From: Luteolibacter rhizosphaerae
GTDB taxonomy: Bacteria > Verrucomicrobiota > Verrucomicrobiia > Verrucomicrobiales > Akkermansiaceae
DNA length: 64,000 nucleotides
NCBI RefSeq assembly: GCF_025950095.1
Contig: NZ_JAPDDR010000011.1
Span: forward strand, 104,434-168,433
Direction: 5' to 3'
In this document: piece after piece, positions 17,052-25,896 of the stretch
How positions within the stretch are numbered: the stretch's first letter is position 1
Layout: every line of letters begins with the position of its first letter
Made by a program: the position numbers and the translations under genes
The notes under the pieces: model-generated
Database searches by the model: none
Seen by the model: the letters and a program-made list of their open reading frames with translations, nothing else
Told to the model about the DNA's origin: nothing

Positions 17052-17513
17052 ATGGGTCACTGCGTTACAGCCCTCATTGCGAATCAGAACATCTCCGCCT
17101 ATCTCCGCGAGAATCACTCGCTGGCAGCTGTGGACTTGGGGAAGGGTTGGCATCTGGTGCCGTTGGATGACGATGATCTCGACAATCTGGGTCTGGATTT
17201 CAGCACGGTCCTAGACGGGTTTAATTACCTTTCTCCAAGTCTGAGGGACTTCATGATCGAGCTCTCGGGCCTCGGGGCTCTCGCCTACGTCGAAACGGAG
17301 TATTTCGGCGGGGAAGGTGGTCAGGCGGCAGCTGCCTTCAAGGAGGGCAGGCTGCTCGCCACCCCCTCTGCCGAAGAGCGGGCTATCAACCGTGCTTTGC
17401 GGTCCATCGGGATCTTCGCGCCGGAAGGGCTCGACGAATTTGATCACATCGGTCTTTCCCGCCATCGCCACACCTCCGACTGGAAAGAGGCTGCCAGCGA
17501 GGCAAAGGCATGA
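17052..17513 (+). CDS. Hypothetical cytoplasmic protein
   Basis: A 153-residue soluble protein with no membrane segment or signal peptide. Acidic patches (PLDDDDLDNLG) and a central alpha/beta region (FMIELSGLGALAYVETEYFGG) are visible; the end is His- and Arg-containing (HIGLSRHRHTSDWKE). No family is recognised. It stands alone between the thioesterase and the MITE-like element. The ATG at 17052 follows an AT-poor leader without a strong ribosome site. Confidence 0.6.
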   Translation: MGHCVTALIANQNISAYLRENHSLAAVDLGKGWHLVPLDDDDLDNLGLDFSTVLDGFNYLSPSLRDFMIELSGLGALAYVETEYFGGEGGQAAAAFKEGRLLATPSAEERAINRALRSIGIFAPEGLDEFDHIGLSRHRHTSDWKEAASEAKA

Positions 17514-17550
17514 GTGAGTTCACAGACAGGGGACCAGCAGTTAATGGATC

Positions 17551-17802
17551 GGCTGAAGGCTAATGCCGTTAAGGACTCATTTTTGAAGAGCAGTCCGTAA
17601 GGAGCTTCGGACAAATTGACCACGGATTATACGGATTATACGGATCTAGCGGATTACGCGGATGAGGCTGTGTTGGCTCCGCGCAAAGAGACTCCCATTC
17701 GAGATCCTTCAGATCCTGTCTTTGAATCCGTCCAATCCTCTAAATCCGTATAATCCGTGGTAAATGGGGTCTACCAGCCCTTAACGGCATTGGGCTGAAG
17801 GC
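17551..17802. mobile_element. MITE-like element with target-site duplication
   Basis: Terminal inverted repeats AATGCCGTTAAGG (17562-17574) and CCTTAACGGCATT (17779-17791) are bounded outside by the direct repeat GGCTGAAGGC at 17551-17560 and 17793-17802, which looks like a target-site duplication. Inside, a second perfect 19-base inverted repeat lies at 17619-17637 and 17743-17761, made of ACGGATTAT-type units. There is no coding capacity. It fills most of the 333-base gap before the broken gene. Confidence 0.82.
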
Positions 17803-17846
17803 GGTGCTTGCTGACCGAAGCGGACGACGCGAGTATTCATTCGATT

Positions 17847-18274
17847 GTGAAAAGACTCCTCCCCATTGCAGCAGGTTTCTGGGTCCTCGCCGCGCAGGTG
17901 TCGGCCGGTGGTCCGGTGATCCGGACGAACGATCTTCCGGCGGGCTCGGAACTTCGTAAGGACCTGTCTTGGGAGACGGAGAACAAGCAGTTGGAGGCGA
18001 GGATTCTCAAGCTGATCCCACTGGGGACCGCGGAAGGCGATGCCAAAGAGTTCTTCAAGAAGCACATGCCTCCGAAGACACAAAGGTCTTCGACGAGGGT
18101 GGAATCGCCAAGGATCTCCCGGAAAACCTGCTCAACAGGCCTTATACCTCGTATCGCATCTACAGCGAATACCACCCGCTCAATTTAAGTTTGCAGTGGA
18201 TCGTGGTTCTCTTCTTCTTCGAGCAAGGGAAGCTGGATCAAATCCACATCGCGCGGTGCGCGGTGTCTGCATAG
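17847..18274 (+). pseudogene. Frameshifted gene for an exported protein
   Basis: Two reading frames together make one continuous protein. The first starts with GTG at 17847 as VKRLLPIAAGFWVLAAQVSA, a signal peptide, and runs to about 18080 (AKEFFKKHMPPK). The sense then continues in another frame as TKVFDEGGIAKDLPENLL and ends at 18274 (HIARCAVSA). In the first frame the sequence after the junction becomes Ser/Arg/Thr-rich nonsense. A one- or two-base indel, or a sequencing error, near 18070-18090 explains this. It would be an exported protein of about 140 residues with no recognised family. Confidence 0.6.
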
Positions 18275-18299
18275 ACTCGGTCGAGCTCGCTGCCTTGGA

Positions 18300-18449
18300 C
18301 GCGGCGCGAGCTACCGGATCGAGGCGTCCGAAGACCTCGAAACTTGGACCACCATCGAGAGGGGGATCAGCGGCAGCGGGGTCCTGGCCAGCCGCCTCTA
18401 CAGCTTGAAGGAACACGGGAAGCGCTATTTTCGGGCGAAGCGGGAGTGA
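18300..18449 (+). pseudogene. C-terminal remnant of a secreted-protein domain
   Basis: About 48 codons ending in TGA at 18447-18449 read YRIEASEDLETWTTIERG... LYSLKEHGKRYFRAKRE. The phrase YRIEASEDLETWT resembles the C-terminal repeat found on many large secreted verrucomicrobial proteins. No start codon or upstream reading frame fits, so this looks like the tail of a decayed gene. Confidence 0.4.
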
Positions 18450-18544
18450 GGCAGTTATCTTCCGCCCCATTGGCACTGAAGATCACGCTGCACGTTCAAA
18501 ACATTGAAAGTCCGCGCAGTTTCGGGACGTTTTAGGGTCGCCTC

Positions 18545-20401
18545 GTGTCGTATTCCCGCGTCATTCTCCTGAGCCTTGCCAGCGCCCTGCCGGGTGCGGC
18601 GGATTCGTTTTCAGACAAGGCCACGCCCTTGCTCTCAAGATATTGCTACGACTGCCACGGCGAGAAGAAGCAGAAGGGCGGGATCGAGGTGCATCACCTG
18701 ACCTCGCAGGAGGCGGCCTTCAAGCAGCACCGCTTCCTCGAAAACATCGCGAAGCAGGTGGAGGACGGCGACATGCCGCCGGATGACGAGGACTTACTGC
18801 CCACCCCGGAGGAACGCGCCGCGCTGGTCGATGAGATCCGCGGCGTGCTGAAGAAGCTGGAGAGCGGCAGCTTCCCGCGCAATCCGGGGCGCACCACCGT
18901 GCGCCGGCTGAACCGGAACGAGTATAACAACACCGTCCGTGATCTCTTCGGCATCGATTTCCAACCCGGGAAGGACTTCCCCTCGGATGGCGCGGGCGGC
19001 GAGGGATTCGACAACGTGGGCGATGCGCTCTTCGTGCAGCCCTCGCTGATGGAGAAATACCTGTCCGCATCGAAGCGGATCATCACGGCGATCTACGAGG
19101 ACCCGAAGAAGCGCGAGCGGGTGATCCTGGCGAAGCCGGGCGACAAGACGACGCCGGAACAAGCGGCACGCACGGTGCTGCTCACGCATGCCTCGCTGGC
19201 CTTCCGCCGACGTGTGACGGATGAGGATCTCGCGCCGCTGCTCGCGGTCTTCGGCAAGAAGCTCTCGGAAGGTGCCGCCTATGAGGATGCGCTGCGCCCG
19301 CCGCTGCAATCGCTGCTGCTGCACCCCGCCTTCCTGTTCCGCATGGAGGACGATCAAGCGGGCAAGGCAGAGTGGAAGGTGAACGACTTCGAGCTGGCCA
19401 CCCGGCTCTCCTATTTCCTCTGGGCCTCGATGCCCGACAAGCCGCTGCTGAAGCTGGCGAGCGAGGGCAAGATCTCCGATCCTGCGGTGCTGCGCGCGGA
19501 GACGCTGCGCATGCTGGCCGACAAGCGCTCGGAGACGCTGGCGCGGCACTTCGCCGGGCAGTGGCTGGGCTTCGAGGAACTGCGCGAGGTGGCGGAGCCG
19601 GATCCGAAGCGCTTCCCCACCTTCACCCAGAGCCTGCGCGTGGCGATGTATCGCGAGTCGGTGGAGTTCTTCAATCACCTGATCCAGGCGAACCGCCCGG
19701 TGAGCGACTTGATCCATGCCGACTACACCTTCGCGAACGACGAATTGGCGAAACACTATGGCATCGGCGGCGTGAGCGGATCGCAGATGCAAAAGGTGTC
19801 GCTCACCGATGCGAACCGCGGTGGCGTGATCGGCCAAGCCTCCATCCTCACGGCCACCTCGCTGCCGCTGCGCACCAGCCCGGTGAAGCGCGGCAAGTGG
19901 ATCCTGGACAACCTGCTCGGCACGCCCCCTCCCCCGCCGCCACCGGATGCAGGCGTGCTGCCCGGCGATGACAAGTCGCCGCAGGGACTGTCCTTCCGCG
20001 AGACGTTGGAATTGCACCGGCAGAAGGCGAGCTGCGCCGGCTGCCACGCGAAGATCGATCCGCTGGGCTTCGGCTTGGAGAACTTCGATGCGATCGGCCG
20101 CTGGCGCACGACCGACGCGAACGGTGCGCCGATCGACTCGAAGGCGACCATGGAGGGCGGCATCAGCTTCTCCACCCCGGCGGAGCTGAAGAAGTTGCTG
20201 CAGGGATCGGACGAGCTTTTCCTTCGAAACCTCGCCCGCAAGATGCTAGCCTATTCGCTAGGCCGGCCGCTGGAGTATTACGATGAGCCGGTCGTGAGCG
20301 ACCTCGTCGGCAAGCTCCGCAAGGATGACCTGAAGATGCAGTCGCTGATCCTGGCGATCGTCGAGTCCCACCCCTTCCAGAACCGCAGCGCGAAGAGATG
20401 A
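18545..20401 (+). CDS. Exported cytochrome c domain protein with DUF1587/1592/1588/1585
   Basis: A 618-residue exported protein of the planctomycete-type cytochrome family. After a signal peptide (residues 1-19) comes a haem-binding motif C34-Y-D-C-H38, then the DUF1587 region RLNRNEYNNTVRDLFG, DUF1595/DUF1592 helices (FELATRLSYFLWASMPD), a DUF1588 region with a second CxxCH (CAGCH in ASCAGCHAKIDPLGFG) and a C-terminal DUF1585 domain (RNLARKMLAYSLGRPLEYYD). GTG start. Such proteins almost always pair with a DUF1552 protein, as here at 20798. Electron transfer in the periplasm is likely; the substrate is unknown. Confidence 0.87.
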   Translation: MSYSRVILLSLASALPGAADSFSDKATPLLSRYCYDCHGEKKQKGGIEVHHLTSQEAAFKQHRFLENIAKQVEDGDMPPDDEDLLPTPEERAALVDEIRGVLKKLESGSFPRNPGRTTVRRLNRNEYNNTVRDLFGIDFQPGKDFPSDGAGGEGFDNVGDALFVQPSLMEKYLSASKRIITAIYEDPKKRERVILAKPGDKTTPEQAARTVLLTHASLAFRRRVTDEDLAPLLAVFGKKLSEGAAYEDALRPPLQSLLLHPAFLFRMEDDQAGKAEWKVNDFELATRLSYFLWASMPDKPLLKLASEGKISDPAVLRAETLRMLADKRSETLARHFAGQWLGFEELREVAEPDPKRFPTFTQSLRVAMYRESVEFFNHLIQANRPVSDLIHADYTFANDELAKHYGIGGVSGSQMQKVSLTDANRGGVIGQASILTATSLPLRTSPVKRGKWILDNLLGTPPPPPPPDAGVLPGDDKSPQGLSFRETLELHRQKASCAGCHAKIDPLGFGLENFDAIGRWRTTDANGAPIDSKATMEGGISFSTPAELKKLLQGSDELFLRNLARKMLAYSLGRPLEYYDEPVVSDLVGKLRKDDLKMQSLILAIVESHPFQNRSAKR

Positions 20402-20778
20402 TCCCGCTAAGACGCCACCTCCTGCGACCGCTGCGGCATCCCGAGTTCACGGGACCGGGCATGCTGTGTCTGGCTGTCGGGAGCGCGTTTATCGGCTACG
20501 CATGGGCGATCCAACCCGTGGCCGAGGCCTTGTGGATCGGAGGCCTGCTGCTTGTCACCGGAGCGGCTCTCCTGCTCCAGACTTGGGTGGGCACGGCGTT
20601 GTTCATAGCGGTCTTGGCGCTCTGCTTGATCGACGGGAACGGACGCATCGAATGGACAGGAATGGGAGTGATTCGCCTCGCGTCAGGATTGGTCTTCGTC
20701 GCTTCCATGGTCCATTGTGTGATCGAACAGATCACTTACCTTCGTTTCCGCAGGAAGCATCGCATCGCTGAGATTTGA
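20398..20778 (+). CDS. Small membrane protein between cytochrome and DUF1552 genes
   Basis: A 126-residue membrane protein with about four hydrophobic helices (for example LCLAVGSAFIGYAWAI, WIGGLLLVTGAALLLQ, ALFIAVLALCLID, LASGLVFVASMVHCVI) and basic ends. Its ATG overlaps the cytochrome-gene stop by four bases, so it is translationally coupled and belongs to the same operon. It is not a usual member of this module; family unknown. Confidence 0.7.
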   Translation: MIPLRRHLLRPLRHPEFTGPGMLCLAVGSAFIGYAWAIQPVAEALWIGGLLLVTGAALLLQTWVGTALFIAVLALCLIDGNGRIEWTGMGVIRLASGLVFVASMVHCVIEQITYLRFRRKHRIAEI

Positions 20779-20797
20779 GTTCATAACCCTATTCATC

Positions 20798-22204
20798 ATG
20801 GCCAATATCCAATCCCAGAAGTGGCTGATGCCGCGCCGCAGCTTTCTCCGCGGTGCGGGGGCCACGCTCGCGCTGCCTTTCCTTGATGCGATGCGGCCGC
20901 TGATGGCGGCGGGTTCATCGGCCTCGCTGCCGGTGCGGATCGCGCTGCTCTATATGCCGAACGGCGTGCGCGCGGATCGCTGGACGCCGGAAGGCAAGGG
21001 CAAGGGATTCAAGCTTTCCCCCATCCTCTCGCCGCTGGAGAAGCACAAGCAGGACCTGCTGGTGCTGACCGGCCTGCAGAACAAGGCCTCCTTCACCGGC
21101 GACGGCCACTATGTGAAGACCGGCGGCTGGCTGACCGGCACCACGATCACCAAGACCACCGGATCGGACATCGCCGCGGGCGGGATCTCGATGGACCAGA
21201 TCGCCGCGCAGCATCTGGGCCGCGATACCAAGCTGCCTTCGCTGGAGCTCGGCACGGAGCCGGTGGCCACCGGCATCGACACGAACGTGAATTACACGCG
21301 GCTCTACGCCTCGCACATCTCGTGGAAGACCTCGACCGTGCCCCTACCCTGCGAGATCAACCCGCGCGTGGCCTTCGACCGCCTCTTCCGCAGCCGCTCG
21401 AAGGGTGGCGAGAAGCAGGCCGCCGATGACAAGTCGGTGCTGGATCTGGTGAGCACGGATGCCAAGCGCCTGCAGGCGAAGCTCGGCCAGGCGGACAAGA
21501 ACAAGCTGGAGCAGTATCTGGAGTCCATCCGCGAGGTGGAGCGCCGGATCGAGGCGGAAGCCGCATCGCTCGGAGCGGGTGAGAACCTGCCGCCGGAGCT
21601 GCTCAAAAAGCTGGACGAACTCGACAAGCGGATCTCGAAAGGCATGGGCAAGGCGACCCGCGAGGAGGAGCTGAACTCCCGCCCGCGCTTCGACCACGGC
21701 GAGCACTGCCGGATCATGATGGACCTGATGGTGCTGGCCTTCTGGTCGGACTCCACGCGGGTATCTTCCTTCATGTTCGGCAACGACGTGACCGGCCGGA
21801 ACTTCTCCTTCCTGGAAGGCGTGAACGGCGGCCACCACGATCTCTCCCACCACAGCAACGATCCCGGCAAGCTGGACCAGTACGAGAAGATCAACCGCTG
21901 GCACGTGGAGCAGTATAGCTACATGTTGGACCGCATGAAGGAGATCAAGGAGGGCGACGGCAACCTGCTGGAGCGCTCGATGGTCGCCTTCGGCTCACCG
22001 ATCCGCGACGGCAACGCGCACGATCCGAAGAACGTGCCGATCGTCATCGCCGGGGGCTCGAAGCTCGGCCTGAACAACGGCACTCACGAAGTCTATGATG
22101 AAGGCACCCCGCTGTGCTCGCTGTGGCTGGGCATGCTCGACAAGGCCGGGGTAAAGGCGAAGGAGCTGGGTGATGCGAGTAGCGCCCTTAGAGGAATCGG
22201 CTGA
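20798..22204 (+). CDS. DUF1552 family Tat-exported protein
   Basis: A 468-residue protein with a twin-arginine signal (R13-R14-SFLRGAGATLALPFLD), so it should be exported folded. The body matches the DUF1552 pattern: MPNGVRADRWTPEGKG near the start, TGDGHYVKTGGWLTG, and the HHDLSHH motif in the C-terminal third. The fold is thought to be sulfatase/alkaline-phosphatase related, but no activity is established. Third gene of an operon with the cytochrome protein at 18545 and the coupled membrane protein. Confidence 0.87.
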   Translation: MANIQSQKWLMPRRSFLRGAGATLALPFLDAMRPLMAAGSSASLPVRIALLYMPNGVRADRWTPEGKGKGFKLSPILSPLEKHKQDLLVLTGLQNKASFTGDGHYVKTGGWLTGTTITKTTGSDIAAGGISMDQIAAQHLGRDTKLPSLELGTEPVATGIDTNVNYTRLYASHISWKTSTVPLPCEINPRVAFDRLFRSRSKGGEKQAADDKSVLDLVSTDAKRLQAKLGQADKNKLEQYLESIREVERRIEAEAASLGAGENLPPELLKKLDELDKRISKGMGKATREEELNSRPRFDHGEHCRIMMDLMVLAFWSDSTRVSSFMFGNDVTGRNFSFLEGVNGGHHDLSHHSNDPGKLDQYEKINRWHVEQYSYMLDRMKEIKEGDGNLLERSMVAFGSPIRDGNAHDPKNVPIVIAGGSKLGLNNGTHEVYDEGTPLCSLWLGMLDKAGVKAKELGDASSALRGIG

Positions 22205-22214
22205 CGCGCCAGCG

Positions 22215-22354
22215 CCCGGGAGCGCGGAGCCTCCGGCCCGCAGAAGCTACCTCGAACTTCGTCTACTCCCAGGCCCTTGAGGCGATCTCGAGCTCCTCAG
22301 TAGGGATACGCAGCAAGGGCTCCTTCTGCGGGCCGGAGGCTCCGCGCTCCCGGG
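22215..22354. repeat. Long perfect inverted repeat (2 x 32 bp)
   Basis: The 32 bases at 22215-22246 (starting CCCGGGAGCGCGGAG) are the exact reverse complement of 22323-22354, separated by 76 bases. The arms begin 10 bases after the DUF1552 stop. There is no T tract, so it may be a decayed mobile-element end or a large RNA hairpin rather than a simple terminator. Confidence 0.75.
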
Positions 22355-22474
22355 ATGGCAATTGACCGTCAATCCGCGTTTCAAACCTCAATTTCTCCCA
22401 AGATTCCAGAGGGGAACTCGTTAGGGTGCCGCACGCTCTTCTCCGGGGCTGCGCGACTCTAACAGAAATTACCG

Positions 22475-24625
22475 ATGCCCCTGCGCGACCCGCTCCCCCT
22501 AATCCCCTCAATCCTAGCAGCTTCCTTCATCACCGCCCCCCTACTGGCCCAATCCACCGAACCCGATGCTCTCAAAGAGATCGTGGTGAAGGCCCGGGAC
22601 GATCGCGGCGCGGTCGCACAAATTGCGGAAGCACCGACAAAAACAGACACCCCGCTGATTGAAACGCCGCAATCCGTGTCCGTGGTGAGCCGGGCGGAGA
22701 TCGAGCGCCGCGGGGCGCAGAGCGTGGCGGAGGCCTTGGGCTACACGCCCGGCGTGGTGATCGGCGTGGGCGGCGAGGACAGCCGTTTCGACGACATCCT
22801 GATCCGCGGCTACGATGCGGGCAGTACTTCCACCAACATGTATCGCGACGGCCTGCGAGTGCCGGCCGGCGGCCAGTGGACGCGCACGCAGTTCGATATC
22901 TTCGGGCTGGAAAGCATCGAGGTGCTGAAGGGTCCCTCCGCCGTGCTCTTCGGCCAGGTGGCGCCGGGTGGCTTGGTGAACATGACCAGCAAGCGCCCGA
23001 CCGCGGAGCATCGCGGGATGGTCTCCACCCAGTACGGCAGCTTCGATACCTGGCAGGCGGCGGCGGATATCAGCGGCCCGATCGATGGCGATGGCCAGTT
23101 CCTCTACCGCATCGCCGGCCTCTATCGCGATGGCGGCTCGCAGATCGATCACACCGACTTGGAGCGCAAGTTCATCGCGCCCTCCTTCACCTGGAACATC
23201 AGCGAGGACACCTCGCTCACCGTCCTGGCAGCGTATCAAGAGGACCGCGGCGGCTCGACCTTCCAATTCCTGCCGGTGGCGGGCACGCTCTACCCTGCGC
23301 CGCTTGGCTACATCCGCCGCGAGAACTTCCTGGGCGAGCCGACTCACAACACCTACGAGCGGGACCAATGGTCGCTGGGCTACGAGCTGAAGCACCGCTT
23401 CAACGAGCACCTGAGCTTCGTCCAGAATGCGCGCTTCTCCGATAACAGCACCTTCTACGAAGGGGTGGTGGGCGGCACCCGCGGGGCGGCGCTGCTGCCG
23501 AATGCCGCCGGAGTGTGGACCCGCCGCGCCGTGCGGGGCATCGGCGATGCGCACAACTTCACGATCGACTCGCGGCTGCAGGCGGACTTCAGCACCGGAC
23601 CGATCGAGCACACGCTCATCGGCGGCTTCGATTACCTCCGCACCGGCTGGACGCACCTGCGCACCGGCCGCACGACGACGCCGATCAATATCTTCCTGCC
23701 GATCTACACCGGCGTGACCGGCCCCTTCACCGCGCAGGTGGGGCAGGACACGGTAGAGAGCCAGCACGGCATCTACATCCAGGACCAGCTCAAGTGGGGC
23801 GGCTGGCATCTCACGCTCGGCGGGCGGCGCGATAGCTCGGACATCGAGCTGCACAATACCCTGACCAATGCAGTGAGCCGCACCAGCAGCCACGCGGATA
23901 CCGGTCGCGCGGGCCTGCTCTACCTCTTCGATAACGGCATCGCGCCCTATGCGAGCTATGCCACCTCCTTTGAGCCGGTGGCCGGCACGGATGCGAATGA
24001 CGTTCCCTTCGATCCCTCCGAGGGCGAGCAGGTGGAGATCGGTGTGAAGTACCAGCCGAAGAATTTCAACGCGCTCTTCACCGCTTCCGCTTTCCAGTTG
24101 AACCAGGAGAATGTGCTGACGCTGGATCCGAACGATCCGCTCTTCCAGACGCAGACCGGCGAGATCGAGCTCCGCGGCATCGAGCTGGAAGCGAAGGTCG
24201 CGCTGACGGAAGGACTGGCCGTGACCGGCGGCTGGACCTTCATGGAGTCCGAGATCCTGCGGAACAACGACGGCAACCAGGGCAACGACTTCATGAACGT
24301 GCCCTCGAACACCGGCTCGATGTGGGTGGACTACACCTTCCAAGGCGGCCCCCTCGAAGGCCTCGGCATCGGCACCGGCGTGCGCTACGTGGGCGACCGC
24401 TTCGGCGACAATGCGAACACCTACCGCATCCCTTCCTACACGCTGATCGATGCGGGCATCCGCTACGATCTGGGCAAGCTCTCCGGTGCGCTGGAAGGCG
24501 CACGCATCGCGCTGACCGGCACGAATCTGGCCGACAAGGTCTACGTGGCGAAGGCCGAGACCAACATCTCCGCGAACTACGGTCCGGGCCGTGCGCTGAA
24601 CCTGAACCTGAGCTATCACTGGTAA
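22475..24625 (+). CDS. TonB-dependent siderophore receptor
   Basis: A 716-residue outer-membrane receptor of the ferrichrome/FpvA class. A signal peptide covers about residues 1-26 (cleavage near LLAQS), followed by a TonB-box-like EIVVKA. The plug domain has ETPQSVSVVSRAEIERRG, RGYDAGSTSTNMYRDGL and IEVLKGPSAVLFGQVAPGG, then a 22-strand barrel ending LNLNLSYHW with the expected terminal aromatic residue. It should import a ferric siderophore or similar chelate using TonB energy. The next gene starts inside its stop codon. Confidence 0.9.
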   Translation: MPLRDPLPLIPSILAASFITAPLLAQSTEPDALKEIVVKARDDRGAVAQIAEAPTKTDTPLIETPQSVSVVSRAEIERRGAQSVAEALGYTPGVVIGVGGEDSRFDDILIRGYDAGSTSTNMYRDGLRVPAGGQWTRTQFDIFGLESIEVLKGPSAVLFGQVAPGGLVNMTSKRPTAEHRGMVSTQYGSFDTWQAAADISGPIDGDGQFLYRIAGLYRDGGSQIDHTDLERKFIAPSFTWNISEDTSLTVLAAYQEDRGGSTFQFLPVAGTLYPAPLGYIRRENFLGEPTHNTYERDQWSLGYELKHRFNEHLSFVQNARFSDNSTFYEGVVGGTRGAALLPNAAGVWTRRAVRGIGDAHNFTIDSRLQADFSTGPIEHTLIGGFDYLRTGWTHLRTGRTTTPINIFLPIYTGVTGPFTAQVGQDTVESQHGIYIQDQLKWGGWHLTLGGRRDSSDIELHNTLTNAVSRTSSHADTGRAGLLYLFDNGIAPYASYATSFEPVAGTDANDVPFDPSEGEQVEIGVKYQPKNFNALFTASAFQLNQENVLTLDPNDPLFQTQTGEIELRGIELEAKVALTEGLAVTGGWTFMESEILRNNDGNQGNDFMNVPSNTGSMWVDYTFQGGPLEGLGIGTGVRYVGDRFGDNANTYRIPSYTLIDAGIRYDLGKLSGALEGARIALTGTNLADKVYVAKAETNISANYGPGRALNLNLSYHW

Positions 24626-25569
24626 TGATCCGACATCTCATCCCGCTTCTCCTGCTCTCCACCACCCCGCTGCTGCATGCCGCGGAGGAGCCGGTGGTGA
24701 AGCCCTACGAACTCGCGCGAAGCGAGGAATTCACCCTGAAGTCCGCCGCGGGTAAGGAATACCGCATCATGGTCTCCCTGCCTGAGGGCAAGGCACCGGA
24801 AGGCGGCCACGCGATCACCTACCTGCTGGATGGCGACGATCTCTTCCCGGTGGTGACCAGCGTGCTGCGCCTGCAGGCAGGCACGGGGAAGCTCTCAAAG
24901 CACAACGGCATTGTGCCCGGCATCGTGGTGGGCATCGGCTACAACGGCGAGTCGCGGCGCGACTTCGACTACACGCTGGATGCACCGCTCGGCCCGCCGG
25001 AGACCTATGTGAATGGCAAGCCCTACCCGCCGCGCCCCGGTGGCGGTGCGGAGGAGTTCTACAAGTTCCTGAACGACGAGCTGCGCCCGCTGATCACGAA
25101 GCGCTACACGCCGGACCCGCAGCAGCAGACGCTGATGGGGAATGGCTATGGCGGGCTCTTCGCGCTGCACGTGCTTTTCACACGACCGGAGGCCTTCCAG
25201 ACCTACATCGCCTCCAGCCCCTCGATCTGGTGGAACAACCGCTACATCTTGGAGGAGGAGAAAGCCTTCACGGAGAAGCTGGCGGGCAAGCCGGTGAACG
25301 CGAAGCTGGTGATGACCGTGGGCGAACTGGAGCAATCGCTCACGCAGATCGAACACGCCTGGCCGGAGAGCGAGCGCGAGGAGCATCGCCTGAAGGTCAC
25401 GCGGCGGAAGATGGTGGATAACACCCGCGAGCTTTCCTGGCGTCTCGGTGCCTTGTCCGACAGGGGGCTGAAGACGGAGATGAAAGTGTTCTCCGGCGAG
25501 AGCCACAAGTCGGTCATCCCGATGGCCGTGAGCTACGTGCTGCCTTTCGCTTTTCCCCCGGCGGGATAG
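24625..25569 (+). CDS. Siderophore esterase-like alpha/beta hydrolase lacking the catalytic Ser
   Basis: A 314-residue exported protein (signal residues 1-20) with the IroE/Fes-like esterase fold: YLLDGDDLFPVVTS, the GYNGESRRDFDYT loop, AEEFYKFLNDELRPLI, and a C-terminal His in SGESHKSV. The nucleophile elbow, normally GHSYGG, reads GNGYGGLFAL: residue 174 is Gly (codon GGC at 25144-25146), so the serine nucleophile is missing. The ATG overlaps the receptor stop codon by one base, so the two are co-translated. It may bind rather than cleave the siderophore. Confidence 0.82.
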   Translation: MIRHLIPLLLLSTTPLLHAAEEPVVKPYELARSEEFTLKSAAGKEYRIMVSLPEGKAPEGGHAITYLLDGDDLFPVVTSVLRLQAGTGKLSKHNGIVPGIVVGIGYNGESRRDFDYTLDAPLGPPETYVNGKPYPPRPGGGAEEFYKFLNDELRPLITKRYTPDPQQQTLMGNGYGGLFALHVLFTRPEAFQTYIASSPSIWWNNRYILEEEKAFTEKLAGKPVNAKLVMTVGELEQSLTQIEHAWPESEREEHRLKVTRRKMVDNTRELSWRLGALSDRGLKTEMKVFSGESHKSVIPMAVSYVLPFAFPPAG

Positions 25570-25598
25570 TCCGCAGCGCTCTGGTAGCGTGTGCGGAG

Positions 25599-25649
25599 GA
25601 AGCGACCCTCGCGGGCCTACGGGGCATCGCGAGGGTCGCTTCGGATTTT
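25599..25649 (+). terminator. Rho-independent terminator after the receptor/esterase operon
   Basis: Perfect stem GAAGCGACCCTCGCG / CGCGAGGGTCGCTTC (25599-25613, 25628-25642) followed by GGATTTTA, 30 bases after the esterase stop. Confidence 0.75.
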
Positions 25650-25682
25650 ATGAGGGCCTCTTGCTACTACGGGGTGGCATCA

Positions 25683-25775
25683 GAAGCCCCGGCAGGGGCG
25701 GAAGATATTAGCCGGTGGCGTGAGCCACCGGAAAGGAAGGGCTGAATCATTGAGTCCCGGAGGGACGACACGGAG
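25683..25775 (+). repeat. REP sequence, left flank of RAYT 2
   Basis: Contains CCCCGGCAGGGG, CCGGTGGCGTGAGCCACCGG and GTCCCGGAGGGAC. Nearly identical to the REP before RAYT 1. Confidence 0.78.
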
Positions 25776-25896
25776 CCACGTTAGGAAAGCGGTCCCCAAT
25801 CCCCTTCCGCATCGACCGGCTCGCGTCACAGCTGGGCTAAACGGGACAGATTGACTCGATTCCTGTCGATCCACTATTTCTCATTCACCCGCCTCG

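Noticed and set aside
17551..17802. CRISPR array suspected from ACGGATTATACGGATTATACGG
   Set aside because: The units are 9 bases, adjacent, without spacers, and are mirrored by an inverted copy; the MITE explanation fits better. No cas genes are in the window.
22541..24619. Open frame of 692 codons antisense to the TonB receptor
   Set aside because: Full overlap with a well supported receptor and no recognisable domain.
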